A stretch of 64,000 bases of DNA from Kingdonia uniflora (Eukaryota; Streptophyta; Magnoliopsida; Ranunculales; Circaeasteraceae), in assembly GCA_014058105.1 (NCBI GenBank), contig JACGCM010002394.1, positions 806,001 to 870,000 on the forward strand, given 5' to 3'. The translations under genes and the position numbers were made by a program. The notes beneath the pieces were generated by a model. It was given only the letters and a program-made list of their open reading frames with translations, ran no database searches and was not told the DNA's origin. Positions 22,490-33,865 of the stretch are shown piece by piece (the first letter of the stretch is position 1; every line of letters begins with the position of its first letter).

Positions 22490-24770
22490 GATAGACATTA
22501 TTAATTTGTTATTTATTACCAATAATTTGTCATTTGTTAGATATTAATGGTCTATTTGGTTTTTTGATATAATAAATTATGTTTGTTTGTTAGTAGACAT
22601 CATTTGTACTTAAAAAAATTAGTTATCTATAATTTGTCATTTGTTGACTATGATTTGTCATTTGTTACCAATAATTTGTCATTTGTTATCTATAAATAGT
22701 CTATTTGGTTATTTGATATAATGAATTGTGTTTGTTTGTTAGTAGATATTATTTAAATTTAAAAAATTAGTTACCTATAATTTGTTATTTGTTGACTATG
22801 ATTTGTCATTTATTACCAATAATTTGTCATTTGTTAGATATCAATAGTCTATTTGGTTCTTTGATATAATAAATTGTGTTAGTTTGTTAGTAGACATCAT
22901 TTGTACTTAAAAAAATTAGTTATCTATAATTTGTTATTTGCTGATTGTGATTTGTCATTTGTTACCAATAATTTGTCTTTTGTTAACTATTAATGGTCTA
23001 TTTGGTTCTTTGATATAATGAATTGTGTTTGTTAGTAGACATCATTTGTACTTAAAAACATAATTTAAATATGGTTTGTCATATGTTTTCTATAATTTGT
23101 CATTTGTTAACTATGATTTGTCATTTGTGAAGGTGTGAAGGTTCACTCCACTCTATTTGTTTTGTAGATAGACAATATTTGATGTCTATCTACAAAACAG
23201 ATAGATCACTTGAACCTTCACAAATCATATATAACAATAAAACGATCATATCTAACAAATGACAAATTATTGGTAACAAATGACAAATCATAGTTTACAA
23301 ATGATAAATTTTTATTTTTAAGTACAAATGATGTCTACTAACAAACAAACACAATTTATTATATCAAATAACCAAATATACCATTGATAGTTAACAAATG
23401 ATAAATTATTAGTAACAAATGACAAATCATAGTCAACAAATGACAAATTATAGATAACTAATTTTTTAAGTACACACGATGTCCACTAACAAACTAACAT
23501 AATTCATTATATCAAAAAACCAAATAGACCATTAATATCTAACAAATGATAAATTATTGGTAACAAATGACAAATCATAGTCAACAAATGACAAATTATA
23601 GATAACTAATTTTTTAAGTTTAAATGATGTCTACTAACAAACAAACACAATTCATTATATCAAAGAACCAAATAGACCATTGATAGTTAACAAATGACAA
23701 ATTATTGGTAAAAATGATAAATCATAGTCAACAAATGAAACATTATAGATAACTAATTTTTTAAGTACAAATGATGTCTACTAACAAACAAACACAATTC
23801 ATTTTATCAAAGAACCAAATAGACCATTGATAGTTAACAAATGACAAATTGTTGATAACAAATGACAAATTATAGTCAACAAATAACAAATTATAGATAA
23901 CTAATTTGTTTAGTACAAATAATGTCTACTAACAAACTAACACAATTCATTATATCAAAGAACAAAATAGACTATTGATATCTAACAAATGATAAATTAT
24001 TGGTAATAAATTACAAATCATAGTTAACAAATGGCAAATTATTTTTTTAAGTACAAATGATGTCTACTAACAAACAAACATAATTCATTATATCAAATAA
24101 CCAAATAGACCATTAATAATTAACAAATGACAAATCATTAGTAACAAGTGACAAATCATAGATAACAAATGATAAATCCTGTATAACATATAAATAATCG
24201 TGTTTTTAAGTACAAATATTGTCTACTTACAAACAAACATAATTTATTATATTAATTAACCAAATAGACCATTGACTTACATAAAATGTTATCTATCTAC
24301 AAAACAAATAGATCAATTTTTTGTAGATTCTAAATGACAAATCATATATAACGAATGACAAGTCATAAACGATGAATGATAACTAATATATGAAAAATGA
24401 CAAATTATTGGTAACGAATGATAAATCTCAGATAACAAATGCTAAATCATATATAACAAATGACAAATCATAGCTAGCAAATGAATAATCGTGTTTTTAA
24501 GAACAAATGCTGTCTACTTACAAACAAACATAATTTATTATATCAATTAACCAAATAGACCATTGGCTTGCATCAAATGTTGTCTATCTACAAGACAAAT
24601 AGATCAATTTTTTTTATATACCAAATGATAAGTAATATATAACGAATGACAAATCATAGAGTACGAATGACAAATCTTGGATAACAAATGCCAAATCATA
24701 AGAAACAAATGAATGACAAATCTATCATAACAAATGCGAAATTATATAAAACGAATAACAAATTAATAAT
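22490..24770. repeat. giant inverted tandem array, ~147-bp unit
   Basis: Units of roughly 145-150 bases contain three ACAAATGACAAAT-type words, then a phrase on GATGTCTACTAACAAACAAA and CCAAATAGACCATTGATAG. About seven or eight units (23,240-24,770) run in this orientation. About four (22,490-23,100) run in the opposite one. The switch is at a hairpin centred near 23,177. The right arm becomes irregular after about 24,140. No gene is present. The array lies between the GRF/exon-1 fragment and the Ulp1-like gene. Confidence 0.85.
23129..23224. repeat. central hairpin of the inverted array
   Basis: Two arms meet around the loop ATATTTGA near 23,177. The left arm ends TTTTGTAGATAGACA and the right begins TGTCTATCTACAAAA. 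Outside these, GTGAAGGTTCA on the left pairs with TGAACCTTCAC on the right. It marks the symmetry point of the array. Confidence 0.75.
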
Positions 24771-24959
24771 AATCCAACTTTAGAGACTAGATTCTGACTC
24801 CATTCTTACAAATATTTTATATACGAATGACAAAGAAGATATAACAAATGAGAAAGATCATATAAATAAATGATATTAACTGTTTATAACTTTACAAAAT
24901 TGCAGAAATTAGATTATGCACATTACAACAAAATGCAGATCAAAGTTTTTAAAAATTTC

Positions 24960-26554
24960 CTACGGCTCAACTCCCAGCCTCAATATGTCATAAGCAATTG
25001 TATAACGACATTCATTATCATCTATTAGATCTGGAAATTTCATTCCCCTTAGGAGATTGTCCATAAAGACAAGTATATAGACCCTGCAGTCATGACCATT
25101 TGGTTGCATTGGACATTTCCCAAAATGAGTTGTCCATTTGGAGTTTAGACCATAATCTTTTACCTCTTTGCCAGTAGGTGAACTACTATAATCGGCAAAA
25201 TCTCTTAATATCAACATTTTTGGGAGGATCGTTGATATTTGATCTTCAATAAGCTGGTGTCCAGGAGATAACTTCTTCTTATGTGCATTTATAATTTTTG
25301 CATCCACCATTGAATCGTAGTTACATATTTTTCTTCCTTTAAAGGACACAACACAAAGGACCCAGTAGTTGTCATTGAGATTCTAGGGAATGAGTATTAA
25401 TTTTGAATTAACCACTTTCAAATCTTCTCGATGGATGCAATTAGAAACTGTACGATCCCATTGCGTAGACGTAATTTGTTCCCAAATTGATTTCTTCTTC
25501 AATTCCATACCTTCTGGAGAGGACATATTACGAGTCTAGACATTAAAAGCCCTGCCAATATATTAGCAGGCAAAGATATCCGCCTTTATAATCTTTTCTT
25601 TATCTGGGAGGGCACGGTGATGTGTATCAAAATATTGAATCCGGGCTTTACTGTACACATCAATGATCTGAACAAAAAAAGAAAATGACAAATTAGATAA
25701 TAAAAATGATAAAGTTCAATAATACAAATGACAACAAAGACAAAACAAATGATAAAGTGCAAATTAATAAATGACAGACAATTTGAAAGTAATTGGTAAA
25801 GACTCTTGTACAAATAACGGAGGAAAAGTAATAAATGATATAAATACCTCATTGTCCAACCATTGATTTGGATATAAGGTATAAAAAATGTTAAGGTAAA
25901 CTGTTTCTTCACCTATCCTCCTATAGGTAGTCGTGTTGTCCTTCATTTATAAAAAATGACCCAAAATCTGCAAATACAATATAAATACAATGAAGAACGA
26001 TGATAAAGCAGACAAAATAAATAACAAATTAGAACCTTACATTGATGTCTTTCCAATTTTGTCTGTTTTAGAGCATCATAAATTTCCTTCAACCCATATG
26101 TATTCTTCTTATTTAGGAATCGCCTCATTCTGAAATTTGTCATATGCTCAGGATCAGCAAATAAAAACTCATTTGCAATAGGAGAGATATGTTGTCCCAA
26201 AATCAGGCAAACATGAATGGGTTTTATCTGAATTATCGTCCCCCCAAATTAGAACTTCATATCATCGAGATAACGATCAAATATTTTTACAACCAACGTC
26301 GATATCGTCGCTATTAGATCAATCAGTAGTAAGGGTGCAAAAAAGGTGGTACAATGAGTACCCTTCTCCTCTTCAGGTGGAGCTGCAAATATTTTGTGAA
26401 GTCCCACACCTGTATTCTGAGAGGTATAATTTTTAGCATTGGAGGTATCCTTCTTAGCTCTACCCTCCTGTATTTGGTTCTCCTCGCCAACTTGTTCAAT
26501 CACTTCTTTATCAGACTTCATTGTGGAAGAAGAAGAAAAATAAACTTTAATCAA
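24960..26554 (-). pseudogene. Ulp1-like (C48) cysteine protease relic carried by the MULE
   Basis: The coding segments run from a low-complexity N-terminus (26,554-26,249) through a conserved pre-domain (LFADPEHMTNFRMRRFL, about 26,200-26,030). Then comes YPNQWLDNEV (about 25,870) and the core NDNYWVLCVVSFKGRK / YDSM at about 25,375-25,310. The end is CPMQPNGHDCRVYI (about 25,110-25,070). This is the SUMO/ubiquitin-like protease layout. The catalytic Asp (YDSM), Gln (PMQ) and Cys (HDC) contexts are visible. The His of the N-x-H-W motif is Tyr, and at least one stop falls just before it (near 25,385). Introns carry the ACAAATGA word. Plant MULEs are known to carry Ulp1-like genes; this copy is inactive. 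Confidence 0.75.
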
Positions 26555-27170
26555 GCACCTGGTAGGTAGTTGTCATACAGATGATTTCTCACTGATATAA
26601 CACTGAAATCACATTCACACACACGATGGGTAGAATCATGATGATTTTTGAGATAATGGTTTGTGCGATCGAGACGGTTTTTTCGGTTGCCAATCACATA
26701 CACAATTTGTTGAAATAGGACAGTTTTTGCGGTGGTCGTGTAAGAAGAAAGTGTTTGAGGAATGGGGATGGTTTTTGGTGCCAAAAGCCAGACGAACTCG
26801 TGTGACTCGTATGTGTTGCCTAACCTTAAACAACTGTAACCAAATGCTAAATAATATAACTAATAGCGACAGGGTCTGCATGATTCAATATAACTTATAT
26901 TTAAAAGTGCAACAAATTGGCATCAACAAATGACAACAAATACTTAAAATGATAACAAGGTCTGCCTTACACGTCTCGAAATATTAATGACACGTGCACA
27001 TCGGGGAATTAAATTAGGGACTCATGGCATGATAATATATTTTTAAATGATTTGAATTTTTTTTATTAATATTTAGGAAGTGACATAAGTACTAGTGGAG
27101 CCCACAGCCTTGCCTGTGGCCATACCTGTGGAGGCCACAACCTAGAAACCTACTGTAATATTCAAGCAGT
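26551..27170. repeat. direct repeat of the MULE right flank, copy A
   Basis: Shares ordered landmarks with 27,450-27,900: CCTGGTAGGTAGTTGTCA, GACGGTTTTT, GTAAGAAGAA, TTTTTGGTGCC, a CTAACCTTAAA block, GTGGAGCCCA and CTACTGTAATATT. The two copies lie about 900 bases apart in the same orientation and differ by many substitutions and small gaps. Confidence 0.65.
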
Positions 27171-27449
27171 TGATATTTTTCTGAAAGAATGACAAAGTTA
27201 TATAAAACAAATGACAAAGTAGGGTGACCAAATGAAAAATTCAATATTGAATATGACAACTAGCTATTACCAAATGACATAGTTGTCTGAATCAGTGCAA
27301 AAGTTTAACTAAATAAATTATACAGTTTGGTTTACAGTAGCCGCGCAGATGATTTGCCATCGTTTGTTCCATGCATTGAGTAGAGTAGAATATCATCTAT
27401 TGGAGTTACGAGTACAATCATTTCCTCCATGCCCATTGTGTAGAGTACC

Positions 27450-27900
27450 AGTCTATAATCAAATACTTGGTAGGCAGCAGTCACACAGATAGTTTGTGAC
27501 AAATAATTGGGACGGTTTTTACAGTTGAGTAAGAAGAAGAAACTGTTCGATTACTTAGGATCGCTTTTGGCACCGAAAAATAGACGAAATCTTGTGAACC
27601 ACAGGTGATACCTAACCATAAATGATGAGAAATAGTAACAGAATTGGTGAAAGAGTCCGCCTTCTTATAAATTAGAAATCTGGTAAAAGGTAGGATAAAA
27701 TATACTAAAACAAATGACAAGAAGTTCATGAGATGATGACAATGTCAGCCTTTCAAGTACGCGTGGCTTGATATAATTATTTTAAATGAGTTAAAGAATT
27801 TTTTACAATTTTTTATTACTCCGGATGTGACATTCATACTTGTAGAGCCCAAAAATAGGTGGTTGTCTATTGTAATATTACAACTTTTGAAGGGGCAAAT
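27450..27900. repeat. direct repeat of the MULE right flank, copy B
   Basis: This is the shorter second copy of the block at 26,551-27,170. Landmarks: CTTGGTAGGCAGCAGTCA, GACGGTTTTT, GTAAGAAGAA, CTTTTGGCACC, CTAACCATAAA, GTAGAGCCCA and CTATTGTAATATT. It may be the terminal part of a second, related element abutting the first. Confidence 0.65.
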
Positions 27901-28276
27901 CAAGTTTTTTCTCTTGCCAGTATCGATTTTGGAATTTATTGTTCCCTGGGTCTGATTTTGTAACGATGGCAAAAAGTAGTATTTATTATCATAATTTTTG
28001 TTTTATTTATGGGAACTTTACAAAGTGAAGAGATATAGTGAAAACCTATTGAACAGGTAACCTTTACTTCTTTAACAACTTCTCTTACATCTATTATTAT
28101 CAAAAGTATAACTGCCACCTTAAATCTTAACAAGTGCGACCCACCATCTCAAAAATAAATTTTGAGTTTAGGTTTTAATACTCATAGCCTCAATCATATT
28201 AACAATTTAAAATATGTGTAGGAATCATGCATTTCATTTTCAGTTACCACCACTATCCCAGCTCATGAAAGCTTTA
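27901..28276. other. spacer, nothing recognised
   Basis: AT-rich, without coding potential, TCATTTGT words or repeat partners. It separates the duplicated MULE flank from the TTA that precedes the Harbinger end at 28,277. Confidence 0.4.
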
Positions 28277-28594
28277 GAGCATATGCAGCAGTTGGGAGCT
28301 GGAAAAGCCTAAATCCACCTCATTTCTCAATCCACCCCAAATCCATCCACAGCAGTTAAAATCAAAATCAAGGTGGATATTCCCCAATGTAGTTCTGAAC
28401 TGCACAGGACAATCAGCACCTAAGATTTGGCCACGTCTTAACATCTGGACCGTCCAAATCCCACGCGCAGTTCAAAACTGTGCGGGTAGTGCCTGCATGA
28501 ATTGCCTTTGAATTGCCACTTTGTTTCACTCTCACATTCTTCTACTTATTCCCCAAACTTCTAGTTTACCCAAACCTAACTTCTAACAGCCACA

Positions 28595-31180
28595 ATGTCG
28601 GGAGCTAGTCATTCAATTTCCAAAACTAGACGTAATCAAAGTGATGAAGTTAAACGAAAGGGTAAAGAATTGGTCACGCATATGTGACCGTTATACCTTA
28701 CGCTGGATAATGATCCCGCCCCAATCCTCGAGAAGTTGCATTGAGTGGATATCCTCCCGAACACTGGGTCCACATTTTCATTGGATCGGAAGAATTGCCG
28801 ATAAGTTTTTTGTGTAAAATTTATGTGTTATTAACGTTATTTGTCAAATATTCGACGAAATGCCCGAATAAAAATTTAATATGTTAATGTGTTATTTTTG
28901 CAGAACTGAGATAAAATACAATGTAGGTGTAATGGCCAAATTCTGTAAGCTTGATATGATTTTGGAATTAGCTATCACACCAATGAACCTATAACAATAC
29001 TCTACTAGAAAGTAAGAAATGGAAACAGGTGTTTTTAGCATGGAAAACCTCTGAACAGGTAAAAAACCACGACCTCATATGGAAGATTTTTATAAAAGTA
29101 TCTTTATTGCTTGGAGTGGATTTCTTTATAACAAGTGATCTCCAGAATATAGAAATGCTTTTGATTTCGTAAATAAGAAGTTTGAGTAATTTTTCTGATT
29201 CTTGTCTGTTCTGGGATTTTTCCTTTATATAGGCTTTTCCACAACTCTTCATCGTGCTAGAACACATTTTTTGAATAATGTGGTTAGAGGCGGTTGACTG
29301 AATAACTGACGAGTTTGTGGGAGACAGGTGCCTTTGACTGGATAACGTTTTTCAGGTTTAGCTTGACCCACGTTCTTAAGTAGTTCGTGGGGTTGGTTAG
29401 AATATTGACGGGAGTGTTTAAATGCTAAAAATGCATGAGCCTGAGATGGAGGTAGATCGAGCTGCGTAAGCTCGATTATGAGTGAGATCGAGGGATAAGT
29501 TCCTACATAGGGGATTACTGGATAAGGTCTTAAAGTGGTACCAATGGATTGCCAGATATCCCACATTAAAGAGGTCTGTCAACAATATGGGTTTTGAAGA
29601 ATTTTTGTCGATTAAGGCGGGAAACTCGAATAACCACTTAATTCATGCTCTCGTGGAATGATGGTAGCCTTCTACCCATACTTTTCACTTCCCTTGCGGG
29701 GAACTTGGTGTTACGCCGTTAGACTTCGTCATGCTAACGGGCATAAGTTTTGGGCGGGGTTTTAAACTCCCGTACTACAATAAGTACTTGAAGTTTGACG
29801 AAGTACAAATATTATTTCCCAGAATTATTCAGGCCGACATCAGGTACGGTAACACCAAACTTGCTTATTTGAAAACCTGGAAAGACCCTTTGAATCCTCG
29901 AATTACCAGTTACAACCAAGACATTGACCTCGTATATGTTTGGGCATTTATTGCATACATGATGGGTAATATTTTCTTCTCGAATGCAAATACATCTCTA
30001 CCGGCCGGTTATCTTACAAATTTGACAGACCACCATATTCTAGGTACGTTGGGGTTCGACTGGGGTACTCCGATCATGGCACCTTTGTATCAGGGACTAG
30101 ATGAAGTCTCAGTCCTGAAGAGTGGGAAGGGGAAGAGATTAATCACAAGCTTCTATGCTATGTTGGAGTTTTGGTTATTCGAGTACTGTCACGTTAGAAT
30201 GTATCTGGTCACGGTGAATAATTTCAACCATACTTATCCTCCTATGGGTACGTGGAGAGATGAAAGGGCTAGTTCAGGGGTTAAAATCCATCATTCATTT
30301 TGCTGTGATCAGAGAAATGATATAATGGAAGGACATAGCCAACATTGATTGGCAACCATGGCTGAGAAGTGGACAATCAATCCGTTCAGAGGCAAGATTT
30401 TCCACAGAGCTTAGTCAAAGAAGGATTCTATTAGTTTTAATCCCATACGGGGATAATACACTTTGGTATTTAGGAGACCGGTATATGTGTTAGAACACCG
30501 GGGTTGATAGTGTTCCCTATGACCCTCCACAAGAGATTACAAAATTTCCACGGTACGATTAAGCGCTTTATCAGGAACTGAGAGAGGTGGACTTCTATGA
30601 TAAATACAATTATATCGTTGCTGATGTAGATTATATAACATTTTGGCGAGCCGATCATGCAAATTCTAAGATCGGTCGTAGTTTAGTGAAGAGGTCTAAG
30701 AATATTTGGATGGTCGGGCATGATCTAGTGAGGCCCGATGTTGCTCTGCCACCTATTTTGAGTTTAACCACGTATTTTTAGGTGTAAAACTATGGTATTG
30801 AGGCATACGGCGAGGAAGTGGGGGATCTGGGATGGTTCATGGAGATGCGAGGAAGAAGTAGAGAATATAGACGGCTGCCGATCCTGGTCATACAGGGACC
30901 ACACCCGTGTCCACCTAGGTACAGTGTGGATGAGTTGTGGACTCAAAACTAATGAATGCGGTATGTGGCTTTTGAAGATACGAGGCAATTATTTTAGCGC
31001 AAAGAGGAGTTAGAGAAATAACTATGCCGGTCACAGGATATTATCCGAGTCACGGGAGAGAGACTAGCTGAGGTGTCTATCAGCTACCAGACAAAGCCGG
31101 ATGTGCAATGTACTTATGATAAGAGTCTCTCATATACCAGACGTACTCGCCAGATAAAGAAAAGCCGTTCCACTTAGGCT
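28595..31180 (+). pseudogene. plant mobile domain (PMD, aminotransferase-like) gene relic
   Basis: The frame opens MSGASHSISKTRR and is broken by stops. A second part begins near 28,904 and is cut by a solo LTR (28,928-29,507). Beyond it come THTFHFPCGELGVTPLDFVM, MLTGISFGRGF, and a long open segment (29,731-30,348) with VWAFIAYMMGNIFFS and GKRLITSFYAMLEFWLFEY. These fit the PMD pattern of THxFHLP-GE, L-GL and the later LL-LWAWE helix. The tail (30,590-31,170) has further stops and a basic end. PMD proteins occur both as host genes (MAIL1/MAIN type) and inside transposons; the Harbinger context favours the second. Confidence 0.65.
28928..29507 (-). repeat. solo LTR of the gypsy family at 47,107-61,541
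   Basis: Read on the plus strand it starts TGTAATGGCC and ends CCTACA, the reverse of that element's TG...CA borders. It shares ordered blocks with the reverse complement of the LTR at 47,107-47,721: GGAATTAGCT, CACACCAATG, AGCATGGAAAACCT, ACAAGTGATCTCCAGA, AATGTGGTTAGAGGCGGTTGACTGA and TGAGATGGAGGTAG. TAGG sits directly on both sides (28,924-28,927 and 29,508-29,511). There is no primer site or purine tract beside it, so it is a solo LTR. It splits the PMD coding frame. Confidence 0.8.
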
Positions 31181-31329
31181 ATGCTTTATTATATTTTATC
31201 AGACTATCGAGTTTATATTATATTTTGTTTAGACAATCTACCTTTGTGTTATGTTTTGTTTAGACTATCGAGTTTATGTTGAATTGATTATGCATTATGT
31301 TTAAACTTGTATTTACTTCAAATATTAGT

Positions 31330-31812
31330 TTTTTTCAAGTGTTTGATGAAATGCCTAAATGAAGTCCATGAAAAATAAAACTAAGTATGAAGAGATGTAT
31401 ACACAATAAAGGGTACATCAGGTATTTGAAGAAATGCCTCATAGAAAAATCACAAAAAAAAACTAAGTATGGAGAATGGAAGCAAAGGCAAAAGTTCTAG
31501 GCTCTTGCTGCGCAGTTTAGAACGTTGTGGCAAGCTTCCTCAAACACGTGGCTTAATTTAATCCCTTGAAATAAGACACGTGGCTTAATCTAGTTTGAGG
31601 AAGCTTGTAACGCAGTTCTGAACTGCGCTACAAGAGCCTGGAACTTTTGCCTTATTTTTTTTGCCTCTCCATACTTAGTTTTTTTTTAGTTAGTTTCTTT
31701 GAGGCATTTCCTCAAACACCTTCCCTTTCCCTCTATTTTGTGTGCATTAGTTCATACTTAGTCTTTTTCCTTCTCTTTCGTTTAGGTATTTCCTCAAACA
31801 CCTTCCTAAAGG
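31330..31812. repeat. long imperfect palindrome, centre near 31,570
   Basis: The inner arms are nearly perfect. AGGCAAAAGTTCTAGGCTCTTG (about 31,487) pairs with CAAGAGCCTGGAACTTTTGCC (31,631). CACGTGGCTTAAT occurs on both sides of the centre. Outer arms add AAATGCCTC against GAGGCATTT, and CTAAGTATGGAG against CTCCATACTTAG. The GCAGTTCTGAACTGCGC core recurs at 35,880 and, more worn, at 28,390-28,480. It may be a nested Harbinger MITE or two element ends fused head to head. Confidence 0.7.
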
Positions 31813-31926
31813 ATGAAAAATTAGTTATATTAGTTTTTTTATGAGCTCAAAAATGCAGGAAATTTATTTAAACGTATGAAAACACCAAATATGGAATGTA
31901 TTTGCTTCTCTTCACCATACTTAGTT

Positions 31927-32330
31927 TTTTTGTCAACTTGTTCACCAAGTATGGCTATAATTATGTGGAAACTTGTTCACCAAGTAGCTCAACGACTATA
32001 TTTTTGTGAAAACTTGTTCACCAAGTAGCTCAACGGCTATATTTTTGTGGAAACTTGTTTACCAAGTAGCTCAACGGCTATATTTTTGTGGAAACTTGTT
32101 CACCAAGTAGCTCAACGGCTATATTTTTGTAAAAATTTTTCACCAAGTAGGTGAACGACTATATTTTTGTGGAAACTTGTTCACCAAGTAGGTGAACGGC
32201 TATATTTTTGTGAAAACTTGTTCACCAAGTAGCTCAGCGGCTATATTTTTGTAAAAACTTATTTTTTGTGCAGCTCAACGGCTATATTTTTTTGGAGAGT
32301 TATTCACCAAGTAGCTCAACGACTATATTT
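31927..32330. repeat. 42-bp minisatellite, left subterminal array of the Harbinger element
   Basis: About nine units of CTTGTTCACCAAGTAGC, TCAACGGC, TATATTTTTGTG follow one another with few changes. The unit contains TTGTTCACCAAG, itself an imperfect inverted repeat. A related array in the opposite orientation lies at 35,640-35,795. Confidence 0.85.
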
Positions 32331-32807
32331 TTTCATCTATAAATGTTATTCATCTTCTACACTCTCCTCCCTCCTTAGCTTACAAGCAAAACCACCATGT
32401 CATCTTCAAGCTACCAATCTAATTCTCAAAACCACTCTTAATCCTCCAATACAAATCAATAAGGGAACATATTTTTGACACAATTCGGTGCATATGATTC
32501 GTCACAAATGCCTAACCCTTTCTAATATCGTGATCACCATGTTCGATAACTATTTATACCATACGATAATTGATATCTATCTCAAACCCAAGGATATTAC
32601 CCTCATTACCAAAACCAAGGATATTACCCTCAATTTGATCCTCATACGGGATTGTACTCTCAACCAGAAAATACATATTTGTCATCTTACGCCGGAAGAA
32701 GTTCGAGTACCACGCCGATGAGAGGTACATAGGGTTTAAATTATTTAAACCTCAATACATCACCGGTTGTCTCTCTGGTCATCTTTGAGGTTCTCAATCC
32801 GGTTCTC

Positions 32808-33865
32808 ATGAGAAGTAATATGCGCAGAAAGGCGAAACCTAAAAGAAAGGCGGCAACAATACCTATTGTAGTTGAGGATGTAGTTGAGGTTGAGGATGAA
32901 GTTGATGACGACAAAAAAAGATACACTAACTCTAAAAATTAGTCATCCGATGACTTCGTCAATCTCGCATGCGCTTGGTCACAAGTCTCTCAAAACCTCA
33001 TTACAGCGAACAACCAAAAAGCTGCTACATTTTGTTTCATGGTGCGTGCCCAATTCAGCTCATTCTATAATGGCCAATCGATATGGCGATCATACAACGG
33101 TGTCAATTATACATTTAAGGGGCAGCTCAATAAGGAATGTTCGATTTTTAGAGGCATCGTTCAAGACCTCGAAAGCCGATATTTTACCAACATTAGAAGG
33201 GGTGACGTCGTAAGTAATTTTTTTTTCTCATTCCATTAATTTTGTTCCACAATTAGTACTCATTAGAATTTCAAACTAGATTTCTAGGAACGTATGGCAT
33301 ACAAGACATTAAAAAAACTACAAAAAAAACATTTACATTAGGGGAGGCTTACAAAGTTTTAGAGAATTGCCCAAAATGGTCACAAATTAAGAACATCGGG
33401 CACCTCGGCCGCAATGTCACAAGGAAATTAAATTTTAACGATAACCCAGGTACTTTCATCATCGATCTCTCTACACCTACTTCTGGCACTCCAAATGTGG
33501 TCATACTGGATGATTCTATCGACTTGGATGCACCACTATATGCTTATGGGGAAGTACGACCGGACAAAAAAAAAATACAAGGCAAAAGAGGCGGCAAAGT
33601 CAAGTATAGGTTTTTGAGGAAAGATAATGTTTGATACGATGATAAACATGATGAAGGCATGGAATGGAAGAGACTAGTAGAAGAAAGAGGAAAAGGAAGC
33701 TAGAGCTAAAGCACGAGATGAACAAAAGTTGGCTAAAGTGGCAGAGATTCAAAGGAGGTGTGAAGCGGAGCTAACTAGAAAAAAAGCCATCGAAGATGTG
33801 CATATGCTTAAGGTGATGACAACGGACCCAAGTAACCTACTACCATTGGATGAAGAAGTAAATTA
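32808..33865 (+). pseudogene. Harbinger ORF1: Myb/SANT-like DNA-binding accessory protein
   Basis: The ATG at 32808 opens a basic, lysine-rich start (MRRKAKPKRKAATIP, a likely nuclear signal), then an acidic stretch (VEDVVEVEDEVDDDKK). A SANT-like trihelix follows: SSDDFVNLACAWSQVSQ, NNQKAATF, SIWRSYNGV and QLNKECSIF. The first conserved Trp of the helix is a stop (TAG near 32,940). An intron with GTAAGT starts near 33,210. The downstream part reads KVLENCPKWSQ, and a Glu/Arg-rich tail ends near 33,865. Plant Harbingers encode this protein to bring transposase to DNA; its plant relatives are often annotated as 'glutathione S-transferase T3-like' or NAM-associated. Stops make it a relic. Confidence 0.7.

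Larger units (their letters stand above)
13970..27300. mobile_element. large Mutator-like (MULE) complex with MURA and Ulp1-like genes
   Basis: A MuDR-type transposase relic (+) and a decayed Ulp1-like protease (-) occupy one block with coiled-coil and GRF-finger ORFs between them. MULEs carrying Ulp1-like genes are an established plant class. The block is tied together by the word TCATTTGT/ACAAATGA. It recurs in transposase introns, spacers and Ulp1 introns from about 13,980 to 27,290 and is rare outside. I could not find matching terminal inverted repeats or a 9-bp duplication, so the limits are approximate. The block might be two elements side by side. Confidence 0.6.

Noticed and set aside
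22490..24770. Possible centromeric or subtelomeric satellite
   Set aside because: The array is short, flips orientation at a hairpin and shares its core word with the MULE introns, so it belongs to the transposon.
26636..26933. Overlapping ORFs on both strands right of the Ulp1-like gene
   Set aside because: They fall in the duplicated MULE flank (26,551-27,170), and the frame is not kept in the second copy at 27,450-27,900.
31927..32330. Regular short repeats resembling a CRISPR array
   Set aside because: The units are continuous 42-bp tandem copies without unique spacers, in a plant transposon with a mirrored partner array. This is a minisatellite.
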